Notes under the pieces: model-generated
Databases searched by the model: none
What the model was told of the DNA's origin: nothing
The model's input: only the letters and a program-made list of their open reading frames with translations
Translations under genes and position numbers: made by a program
Source: Conidiobolus incongruus B7586
Taxonomy: Eukaryota > Entomophthoromycota > Entomophthoromycetes > Entomophthorales > Conidiobolaceae
Direction: 5' to 3'
Length of the DNA: 18,673 nucleotides
Assembly (NCBI GenBank): GCA_000697335.1
Contig: JNEM01010897.1
Span: 1 to 18,673, forward strand
Shown: piece by piece, positions 11,401-18,673 of the stretch
Numbering within the stretch: position 1 is the stretch's first letter
Layout: every line of letters starts with the position of its first letter

Positions 11401-12202
11401 AGTAGCGCCCCTTCAGCAACTGTTTGTGGAGTCTGGATTCTTAGCTAAATTAATTGGACTCATGTTTAGTGAAAATGAGCCGCCGTCCAACCAAACCAAG
11501 CATTTAATTCTAATTAGCCGCTTCGTCATTTGGGACCCTAGTCAATTCCTCCATTTTTTGGGCTTCCAATTCGCTGGAGAGACACCTGCTAAATTAGACC
11601 AGTTGTTGGAGATTTGGATTGATAGGGTAAGTTTTCACTCATCATAATTGAAATCTGTACTAATATAAGATAGATTGATGTGACGATTGACACCCGCCAC
11701 CGCAAATTGAGTTCCTTAGCACTCGCAGCACTCCTACAAACTTCGCCCAATACTCCCGAACTCACTGCCCTCACCAATGTCATCTACTCAAAATTGCCAC
11801 AATTTATGACCGTTTGGACTTCGTGCTTATCAGATGTTGAAGAATTTGAAAGTGGAGAGTAAGTTTTTTCCGAGTCTTATAACTATGATTTATTGATTTC
11901 GTTTAGTGCGCTTGTGTATCACACTGAGTATACTAGCCAAACTGTCGATCATTTGGGAGATTGTCAACTCGACGATGTTGCTGAGGATCAGAGACGAAAA
12001 ATGGTAACTCTCAAAACCTTTATCCCTCTCATTCAAATATACTAACTTCACATAGATAACCGATGTGGATCTCGTCTTCGGCACTCATCTTAAATCAACG
12101 ATTTGGCAGAGTTTGGAAAGAGCTCAACTTCACGCACCCCAAGCTATCCAGGGATACTTGAATGTTGTTGATTCTTTGGTCATTGACCAAATTAAACCTT
12201 AG
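8415..12202 (+). CDS. Importin-11 / Kap120-type karyopherin-beta
   Basis: A nuclear transport receptor that binds cargo in the cytosol and releases it on RanGTP in the nucleus. Kap120 and IPO11 carry specific cargoes such as ribosome-biogenesis factors or ubiquitin-conjugating enzymes. The exons are 8415-8546, 8598-8698, 8748-8820, 8872-8933, 8982-9144, 9195-9386, 9443-9491, 9548-10017, 10071-10309, 10361-10691, 10752-10868, 10919-10993, 11042-11239, 11291-11626, 11674-11858, 11907-12003 and 12056-12202. All phases close, giving 988 residues (human IPO11 is 975). The N-terminal importin-beta domain spans about residues 28-105 (EWVTQPGYHATLL, LFKNNIDKYWRK, KIARLDFPNDWPTLIP). The rest is helical HEAT repeats. 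Blocks KDAVYNACGLASHELFDYLD and WLIGRWVGVKL agree with IPO11 over the whole length. The start is fixed by an in-frame TAA at 8409-8411. The C-terminus ends a few residues before the human one, and a diverged copy of the tail lies downstream. Confidence 0.93.
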
Positions 12203-12234
12203 ATTGCTCCCCTTTGTTTAAAATTATATTGTTT

Positions 12235-12240
12235 AATAAA
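12235..12240 (+). promoter_or_regulatory. Poly(A) signal of the importin gene
   Basis: AATAAA 33 nt after the stop codon at 12200-12202. A+T-rich background makes chance hits common, but the position fits. Confidence 0.5.
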
Positions 12241-12271
12241 ATAATTGGTTTATTAATTAAATTATTCAAAA

Positions 12272-12326
12272 GGGTATTTGAATACAATTGATCATTTGGT
12301 CATTAATAAGGTTAAACCTTATATTG
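12272..12326 (+). pseudogene. Diverged tandem copy of the importin C-terminal coding segment
   Basis: This segment aligns without gaps to 12152-12206 of the last importin exon at an offset of exactly 120 bases, with about 41 of 55 positions equal by hand count. Differences fall in a coding-like pattern. Of 16 codons, 10 encode the same residue (G, Y, L, N, D, L, V, I, K, P) and most others change conservatively. Where the gene has its stop codon, the copy has TAT and stays open to a TGA some 18 codons later. It lies after the gene's stop and poly(A) signal, so it is probably not translated. Joining it from the exon-16 donor would break the frame. Confidence 0.6.
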
Positions 12327-12900
12327 TTGGTTTATTTACACTTAGCACCAATTTATGTACAATACAAATATTATTGATTTGATTTGATTTGAAAAAATAA
12401 AATAAAATTTAAATTTATTTTTGAATTTAACATTTATTAACACCCATTCAGAATCTATTCAACTATTTTAATATTAATTTTAAAATTTTTAAATTAAATA
12501 TTACCAATAAATAATATAACCTATTAAAATTATTAAAAAATTGATTACGAATATAATAAATATTTCAGAATTTATTCATGAATAGCATTATTCATTTCAA
12601 TTTATATTAAAAATTATTGCCAAAAATATTATATATTGTATTATATAATTTGAATGTTAACATAGCTAATCAATGATTAAATTTTTTATCAATAATAGAT
12701 ATATATATTGAGTATATTATCAAATTATTAAATGATATAATCTAATTGATTATATATAATATTTACAAATTCCAAACAAAATCAATCTATTCAATATTGA
12801 ATTATATTTTTTAACATCAAAAGTACAAATTTCAAAACCAAATATAATTTTAATTTCAAATTATTTGTTAATTAATTTATATTAATTTTATTTATTTATA

Positions 12901-12922
12901 TTCAAAAAAAATTTTTTTGGAA
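12901..12922. repeat. Near-perfect 22-bp palindrome of A7-8/T7
   Basis: TTC, a run of A, a run of T, then GGAA form an inverted repeat with one mismatch. Back-to-back A and T tracts are a poly(dA:dT) nucleosome-excluding arrangement; any function is inference. Confidence 0.5.
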
Positions 12923-13881
12923 TTAATTCAATATAAATTAATTAAAGATAATAATTTATAGATCATTATTGGAAAAGTAATCATCAAATATTGCAAGTAT
13001 TATTTTATATATTCATCAATTTCAAGATATATTTCAAAAACTTTATAATATATTTATAAACTGAAAAATTAATAAAAATTAATTAATGAATTTCAAATTT
13101 AAAAATATTATACTCATAGTTTATATTGATTCTAGAATATTTTAATCATATTGATTTGAATTTATTAGCTATTTAATTGATTATTTAATAAAATTAGAAT
13201 ATATATTTATATTTATATATAATAATAGTTTAATAAATATTCATTAATTTTATGAACTAATTTAATACTATCATATTATTTAAGATGAAATTAATAAAGT
13301 TAATTCTTAAATACTTATAAAAATAATTTATAATTTTTTTATAACAAATTAATATATTATTTTTTATAATATATTAGCTTGAAATCATTTCAAAGAACCA
13401 ATGATTATATATTATGATCAATGAGATATTTGAAAAAAAAATAAATCCATTATAAGCTAATTTATCTGAAATTAATATTATTAAAAAATATTAGCAAAAA
13501 TCAATAATATATAAATGTATAATAATAGAAATATTACCAATTTAATCAATACAAGCTCTTAATGATGCTATTCAGTTTCAATATACTGATGATGAAATAT
13601 ATATAAATCATAAGATATTAGCTAATTTTTAATCATTCAAAATTTGTAATTGAATATATATGAACCTATTAAAGGATTGAATACTCCAATTTAAGGAAAG
13701 TGGTTTAAATTTAAAATTTTGATGCAAGTTTTTATAATACATTAATTCTGCAGATTTGGAATTTTTATACCATGTGGCTTATATCAATTTAAAATAATTT
13801 ATAATAAAATATATATTTTGAACCTGAATTAAAATTTTTTCTGAATAATTTTAATTAAAATTCATTTTTTAATATTTATGG

Positions 13882-13905
13882 AATAATAATAATAATAATA
13901 ATAAT
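13882..13905. repeat. (AAT)8 microsatellite
   Basis: Eight consecutive AAT units. A simple repeat in spacer DNA with no visible function. Confidence 0.9.
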
Positions 13906-14326
13906 ATTAGATCAATTATTAATAATACTATTATAATTTTTAAGAGTAAATTCTATTTGAAAATAATGTTTTAAAGATGATATGATTTAATTTGAGAATA
14001 TCATACATTTATTTACCAGTATTTAAAATGACCAAATTTTCAATTCAATTTCAATAGTTTTCAAAATAATTAATAATTGATAACTGAAGAGTTAATCATT
14101 TAAATGTGTGTTGAAATATCATTTTAATAATTATCACAATTGTTTCTATTAATAATTAAAAGTTGAGGATGCTTATTCCAATTATAATCAAATATTGAAT
14201 TATAAGTTTAATAATATTGGTTTGTGAAATGCACTTGAAATTAAATCCATAAAAATTGGTAAAATTTTTATTTTAAAACTATGAAAAGAATATCACTTAA
14301 TATAATTCCAAATGATAGTGACTTAC

Positions 14327-14519
14327 ACTGTCTCCGCCAAAAGTTTGGCTAGTATAACATTCGCAAAGTACTATTTACCAAATTTTAATTACAAAAAGAA
14401 TTAAATAGTTCAAAAAGTTTAGGTTAATACAGCTTGCTAAAACTAATCTAGTTTGTTCAAACTAAAATCATTTCATTCAAAAACTATATTGTCAAACTTG
14501 AAGTTAATTTACATACAGT
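14327..14519. mobile_element. Possible non-autonomous Tc1/mariner-type (MITE-like) relic
   Basis: The left end starts ACTGTCTCCGCCAAAAGTTTGG, which resembles the CAGT...CAAAAGTTTGG terminal repeats of Tc1/mariner DNA transposons. The right end is GTCAAACTTGAAG followed by TTTACATACAGT, which in reverse complement gives ACTGTATGTAAA and, further in, CAAGTTTGAC. Both ends therefore begin ACTGT and carry an AAGTTTG(G/A)C word in inverted orientation, but at different spacing. The ~190-bp interior has no coding capacity. A TA precedes the left end (14324-14325), but no clean TA duplication is seen on the right. The left end also contains an internal palindrome, GCCAAA-AG-TTTGGC (14336-14349). The call rests on remembered consensus ends. 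Confidence 0.3.
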
Positions 14520-14876
14520 TGGCCTTATATATTCAATCAATTAATGTGTTTTGATAATAAACTTTATTCACTTAGAATCTAGTTGACTATATCAATACTC
14601 TAATATATTAACTAAAATTGAATGATAAAACTAAATTAATTAATGAAATGTGCGTATTTCTCATCCTCTCAATAAATTTTTGACATAAACCATGTACTTA
14701 AAATTGAAAAAATGTTTTAAATATTAATCAATTTATTTATATATTTATTTAATTATTCACAATATTAATTCAAAGAGTATAAAATTCTCATAAAATATAA
14801 CCCCATCTCAATGATCAATCAACAATTGGATCATATCAAAAATGTAGTCAATTAATGACCGAATTCAAGAGGTTTG

Positions 14877-14890
14877 ATTGGTTATCCAAT
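14877..14890. promoter_or_regulatory. Palindromic CCAAT-box pair upstream of HSP70
   Basis: ATTGG (14877-14881) and CCAAT (14886-14890) face each other across TTAT, about 340 bp before the HSP70 start codon. CCAAT is the binding site of the conserved Hap2/3/5 (NF-Y) complex. A role for it here is inference. Confidence 0.4.
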
Positions 14891-14911
14891 TTCAAAATTT
14901 TATGGCAAATG

Positions 14912-14918
14912 GGGGTGG
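14912..14918 (+). promoter_or_regulatory. G-rich element GGGGTGG upstream of HSP70
   Basis: An isolated G-rich word in A+T-rich DNA, 310 bp before the HSP70 start codon. The identical heptamer lies in the divergent promoter at 3418-3424. It could bind a zinc-finger factor. Confidence 0.35.
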
Positions 14919-15005
14919 TTGAACAGATGATTGATTAGAATTTTGAGTAAATCATCTAAAAGAACCAAATCAATTAATTGTGAAACTTATGGGATAAAGG
15001 AAAAG

Positions 15006-15013
15006 TATAAATA
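15006..15013 (+). promoter_or_regulatory. TATA box candidate of HSP70
   Basis: TATAAATA lies in the right orientation about 65 bp before the likely start of a 5'-UTR intron. A pyrimidine-rich stretch (15038-15075) follows, as is common at fungal transcription starts. TA-rich background weakens the call. I found no clear heat-shock element (alternating GAA/TTC units) nearby, which fits SSB genes, as they are not heat-induced. Confidence 0.45.
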
Positions 15014-15077
15014 TAATTTTCAAAGTTTTGATGTTGATTCCTTTAGGCTTAACTGTCTTTAACTTTTCTTTTGGTTA

Positions 15078-15213
15078 GTAAATATTTTCATATATAAAAT
15101 TTAATAAATTTGATGAAGAAAACAAATTAAATAGATTTGTTTTAAATATATTTTAAATATTTTAAATATTGGTCCGAATAAACTTGACTAATCAATTATT
15201 TTGAATAATTTAG
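15078..15213 (+). other. Probable 5'-UTR intron of HSP70
   Basis: The donor GTAAAT at 15078, a strong branch point GACTAAT at about 15185-15191 and the acceptor AATAATTTAG ending at 15213 form a complete intron of 136 nt. It ends 14 nt before the start codon. The coding region itself has no intron. Introns in the leader are common in highly expressed fungal genes. The acceptor and branch point are as good as those of the coding introns; the donor is ordinary. Confidence 0.55.
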
Positions 15214-15227
15214 AATTAGATCTTAAA

Positions 15228-17075
15228 ATGGCTGAAGAATATCAAGGAGCTATCGGTATTGATTTGGGTACTACCTACTCTTGTGTCGCCGTTTGGGAAT
15301 CCGAACGTGTCGAAATCATTGCCAACGAACAAGGTAACCGTACCACTCCTTCCTATGTCGCTTTCACCGAAGAAGAACGTCTCATTGGTGATGCCGCTAA
15401 GAACCAATCTGCCATGAACCCCAAGAACACTGTCTTCGATGCCAAGCGTTTGATTGGTCGTCGTTTCGACGAAGAATCTGTCAAGAAGGACAGAGAACAC
15501 TGGCCCTTCACTGTTATTGAAAAGGAAGGTAACCCCCTCATCCAAGTTTCCTTCAAGGGTGAAACCAAGGAATACACTCCTCAAGAAATCTCCTCCATGG
15601 TTTTGATCAAGATGAAAGAAGTCGCCGAAGCCAAGCTCGGTAAGACCGTTAAGAAGGCTGTTATCACTGTCCCCGCCTACTTCAATGACTCTCAACGTAA
15701 CGCCACCAAGGATGCTGGTGCCATTGCTGGTTTAGAAGTTTTACGTATCATTAACGAACCCACCGCTGCCGCTATTGCCTACGGTTTGGACTCCAAGTCC
15801 GCTGAAGGCAAGAACGTCCTTATCTACGATTTGGGTGGTGGTACTTTCGATGTTTCCTTATTGAACATTGAAGGTGGTATTTTCTCTGTCAAGGCTACTG
15901 CTGGTGATACTCACTTGGGTGGTGAAGATTTCGACAATGCTTTATTGGAACACTTCAAGCAAGACTTCAAGCGTAAGCACAAGCTTGATCTCTCTGAGGA
16001 TGCCCGTGCCGTCCGTCGTCTCCGTACCGCTTGTGAACGTGCCAAGCGTACCTTGTCTTCTTTGACTCAAACTTCCATTGAAATCGACTCTCTCTTCCAA
16101 GGTGTCGACTACAACGCCAACATCACCCGTGCTAAGTTCGAAGAATTATGCTCCACCCTCTTCCAAAAGACCATTGACCCCGTTGGTAAGGTCCTCAAGG
16201 ATGCCAAATACAACAAGAACCAAGTTGACGAAATTGTCTTGGTTGGTGGTTCCACCCGTATTCCCAAGATTCAATCTCTCCTTCAAGAATTCTTCGACGG
16301 TAAGGAACTCAACAAGTCCATTAACCCTGATGAAGCCGTTGCCTATGGTGCTGCCGTCCAAGCTGCTGTCCTCACCAACACTGCTGATCCCACCAAGACC
16401 CAAGATCTCTTATTGTTAGATGTCGTCCCTCTCTCCCTTGGTGTTGAAATGCAAGGTGGTGTCATGGCCGTCGTTGTTCCCCGTAACACCCCCATCCCTA
16501 CCATCAAGAAGAAGACCTTCACCACCACCGAAGACAACCAAACCACCGTTGAATTCCCCGTCTACGAAGGTGAACGTCCCATGACCAAGGATAACAACCT
16601 CCTCGGTAAATTCGAATTGACTGGTATCCTTCCCCAACCCCGTGGTACCCCCGAACTCGAATGTACTTTCGAACTTAATGCCGATGGTATCTTGAAGGTC
16701 ACTGCCCAAGACAAGGCCTCCGGTCGCAAGGCTAACATCACCATCTCCAACTCTACTGGTCACTTGTCTGCCGCCGATATTGAACGTATGATCAAGGAAG
16801 CCGAACAAAACAAGGAAGAAGATGCCAAGCGCGAACAAACCGTCAAGGCCCGCCAAGACCTCGAAAACTTCGTTTACCAAGTTGAACAACAGCTCAACGA
16901 CTTGGCTGCCCTCAAGCTCTCCAAGACCAACCGCTCCAACGTCGAAGAAGCCCTCGCTGACGCTATGGCCGCTCTCGAAATCGATCAATCCGAAGCCAAG
17001 AAGGAAGATTTCGTCTCTGCCCGCAACAAGCTCCAACGTGCTTCCTACAAGGCTTTCGGTACCCTCCGTGGATAG
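15228..17075 (+). CDS. Ribosome-associated Hsp70 chaperone, Ssb type
   Basis: An ATP-driven chaperone that sits at the ribosome exit tunnel with the RAC co-chaperones and folds nascent chains. It has 615 residues (yeast Ssb1 is 613). The N-terminus [18 protein letters not shown] matches Ssb. Hsp70 signatures: IDLGTTYS (11-18), [14 protein letters not shown] (199-212) and [15 protein letters not shown] (336-350). The interdomain linker is [13 protein letters not shown] (393-405), then a beta-sandwich substrate domain and helical lid. The C-terminus ends GTLRG without the EEVD tail of cytosolic Ssa-type Hsp70. The [13 protein letters not shown] segment (574-586) lies where yeast Ssb has its leucine-rich nuclear export signal. 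There is no ER or mitochondrial signal. The first ATG sits in the context AAAATGG. The gene is intronless in its coding part, and its codons are strongly biased to C-ending and highly expressed forms, unlike the other genes here. Confidence 0.97.
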   Translation: MAEEYQGAIGIDLGTTYSCVAVWESERVEIIANEQGNRTTPSYVAFTEEERLIGDAAKNQSAMNPKNTVFDAKRLIGRRFDEESVKKDREHWPFTVIEKEGNPLIQVSFKGETKEYTPQEISSMVLIKMKEVAEAKLGKTVKKAVITVPAYFNDSQRNATKDAGAIAGLEVLRIINEPTAAAIAYGLDSKSAEGKNVLIYDLGGGTFDVSLLNIEGGIFSVKATAGDTHLGGEDFDNALLEHFKQDFKRKHKLDLSEDARAVRRLRTACERAKRTLSSLTQTSIEIDSLFQGVDYNANITRAKFEELCSTLFQKTIDPVGKVLKDAKYNKNQVDEIVLVGGSTRIPKIQSLLQEFFDGKELNKSINPDEAVAYGAAVQAAVLTNTADPTKTQDLLLLDVVPLSLGVEMQGGVMAVVVPRNTPIPTIKKKTFTTTEDNQTTVEFPVYEGERPMTKDNNLLGKFELTGILPQPRGTPELECTFELNADGILKVTAQDKASGRKANITISNSTGHLSAADIERMIKEAEQNKEEDAKREQTVKARQDLENFVYQVEQQLNDLAALKLSKTNRSNVEEALADAMAALEIDQSEAKKEDFVSARNKLQRASYKAFGTLRG

Positions 17076-17151
17076 ATTGTTTGCCCCCACTAATATGTTC
17101 CTAATTTGTAATTGAGTTTCATTGTCATAAAGTTCTATATCTAACCTTTGA

Positions 17152-17157
17152 AATAAA
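17152..17157 (+). promoter_or_regulatory. Poly(A) signal of HSP70
   Basis: AATAAA about 77 nt after the stop codon, followed by a second overlapping AATAAA-like word and then T-rich sequence. Confidence 0.55.
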
Positions 17158-17169
17158 TAAAAAATATTT

Positions 17170-18673
17170 TGGTGGTATTTACCTCTCAATTATATCTTCT
17201 TATTTTTATTATTATTTTCATATAATCTCCCTCTTCATCATTCATTCTTTATTTCATCTATATTCTTCTCCTCTTTCAATGTCTCCCCTCTCATACATCT
17301 ATGCACCTTTCAATATATTTAATTTAATAAAATGCGTATATAAAAACTCTTTTTATATTTTCATCGTTTACTATTAATATAAATAATTACCAAATTTATC
17401 AACTCATTTTATAACATAATATTTTTTTAAAATGATAAGCATATTAATCAAAGATTGATATTGTGATATTTGATTTAAAATTAAATAAATATAATAAAGA
17501 AATTTTTACATATATAATAAAAAATATATATTTTAATAATAATTATTATTATTTTTTGTTTCCAAAACAAAAATATATTGATTTTTTTTTAAATTAAATT
17601 TTAATAATTTATTATTTAAGTATTATTTATTAAAATTAGTTATAATTCAATAGTCATGATATATTTAAATTTTTTTTATCAAACTGGGTAATATATCAAT
17701 ATATATATTGGACTTAATGTAATTTATTGGTATTAAATAAAAGAGCAATAATTTAATATCATCATTTAAATGATGAGTGAGATATTCATATTCATTTAAT
17801 TCAAATTTAATCTTTTAATGAAGCATTTTTGTTATTAGTACAATGGTAAGTTTCTGGATCTTTTAGGGTCTAGTCTATTATAATTTATTGAAGCATTTAA
17901 ATTCTAATTTATTTTTTGTATAATTAAATTAATCTCTGAATAATAAAATTATTTTAAAATGTCAAATGCATATTTTTCAATATTAAATTTTATATAATTT
18001 CCAAATCTTTAAAAATTAATAATTTTTTTTAAATAAAAGAATAATATATAGGTAGTAATAAATAAAATATATATAATATATAATATTTATCTATATATTT
18101 ATATATTTAGCCAGTATTATAAAAATAATAATGAATTAATACTAAAATCAAGTACATCAAAATACAGGATAAAATTGGATCATTACTCAATTCTTATAAT
18201 AGTGATCATATATTCAAAATACAAGAATCTTATTCATTCTATTCAATTTAATATCATTACATAATCCCCATTTAAATTTTAATAGCTAGAATTTTAATTT
18301 AATGATTATGAATTACATATGAAAGTGATTTGATGTAATCTTCTAATTTTGTATTCAACATCATTTAATAATGATATAGCATATAATATATAACATTTAA
18401 TCTGGATTATTAAAGCAATCTTCTTAACACTATCACAATTATCATTGGTTTTAAAACACCAAATATATATTAAATTGAAGTTCAATTATAAATATATTCA
18501 CCTAATATTAATAGTGGTATTAACACTTTCAATTACAAGGACGAATTTGATCCTTCTTCAATATTGTATATATTTTTTAACAAATTTATTTTTTTATAAT
18601 AATCTAAAATATCAAATTATTTGATATTAAACTACTAATTTTGAAAAAAACATTCATTTTTTTCAATTGAATT
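17170..18673. other. A+T-rich intergenic DNA, no supported gene
   Basis: After a pyrimidine-rich part (17180-17310), the sequence becomes near-pure A+T. No open frame of note and no complete RNA gene are visible. A short A-box-like word (17836-17846) and a B-box-like word (about 17867-17876) lie too close together for a tRNA. Confidence 0.6.

Larger units (their letters stand above)
12350..14876. other. Long A+T-rich intergenic region
   Basis: No gene, tRNA or other RNA is seen on either strand. There are A and T runs, an (AAT)n microsatellite at 13882-13905, a near-perfect 22-bp palindrome at 12901-12922 and, at the right end, a more complex block (14320-14560) with Tc1/mariner-like terminal sequence. 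Nothing else rises above the background. Confidence 0.6.

Noticed and set aside
14850-15060. Heat-shock elements upstream of HSP70
   Set aside because: GAATTCAAGAGG near 14861 contains GAA/TTC words but not at the 5-bp alternating spacing required.
15216-15695. Open frame of 159 residues on the minus strand opposite the HSP70 5' end
   Set aside because: Same cause: few stops arise opposite strongly biased codons. No family resemblance and no promoter.
16078-16419. Second plus-strand frame inside HSP70 (113 residues)
   Set aside because: Ser/Pro/Thr-rich frame shadow of the chaperone gene; the true frame is intact throughout.
16416-17189. Long open frame (257 residues) on the minus strand opposite the HSP70 3' half
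   Set aside because: It mirrors the biased codons of the sense gene, has no recognisable domain and is low in complexity. Antisense frames in HSP70 genes are a known artefact.
17836-17880. tRNA-like sequence with A-box and B-box words
   Set aside because: The boxes are only about 30 nt apart, no acceptor or T stem pairs, and no anticodon arm is possible. Probably chance or a very old remnant.
1-18673. CRISPR array, prophage, operon or secretion-type defence system
   Set aside because: No direct repeats with spacers, and all genes are intron-bearing or clearly eukaryotic, so bacterial systems are not expected or seen.

Overview
The window looks like nuclear DNA of an A+T-rich fungus. Coding genes are cut by many short GT-AG introns (mostly 47-66 nt). 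Their branch points fit RCTAAY and lie shortly before the acceptor, for example in the introns ending at 6968, 9547, 11673 and 12055. Intergenic DNA is almost pure A+T. The Hsp70 is of the ribosome-associated Ssb type, which is known only from fungi. An OCRL/INPP5B-type phosphatase with a PH-5-phosphatase-ASH-RhoGAP layout is absent from yeasts such as Saccharomyces. I therefore infer an early-diverging lineage (an Entomophthoromycotina-like genome would fit), but the species is not established. The standard genetic code is used.

Layout: 1-3057 is A+T-rich DNA with a few weak coding-like islands on the minus strand. 3058-3339 (minus) is a small glutaredoxin-like protein. It shares a ~200-bp divergent promoter gap with 3542-7159 (plus), a 12-exon OCRL-type inositol polyphosphate 5-phosphatase of about 998 residues. 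An elongator tRNA-Met(CAU) lies at 7567-7639. 8415-12202 (plus) is a 17-exon importin-11/Kap120-type karyopherin of 988 residues. Its 3' end is followed by a diverged tandem copy of its own last coding segment. 12350-14900 is A+T-rich DNA with a possible Tc1/mariner-like terminal-repeat relic. 15228-17075 (plus) is an intronless, strongly codon-biased SSB-type HSP70 with a probable 5'-UTR intron. 17170-18673 is A+T-rich and empty of recognisable genes.

The genes are unrelated housekeeping functions (phosphoinositide turnover and membrane traffic, nuclear import, co-translational folding, thiol redox, translation initiation and elongation supply) and are transcribed separately. I did not find a new multi-gene system. 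The most unusual signals are the tandem duplicate of the karyopherin C-terminal segment, the naturally inactive RhoGAP of the OCRL protein with lineage-specific insertions, and the unresolved first intron of that gene.
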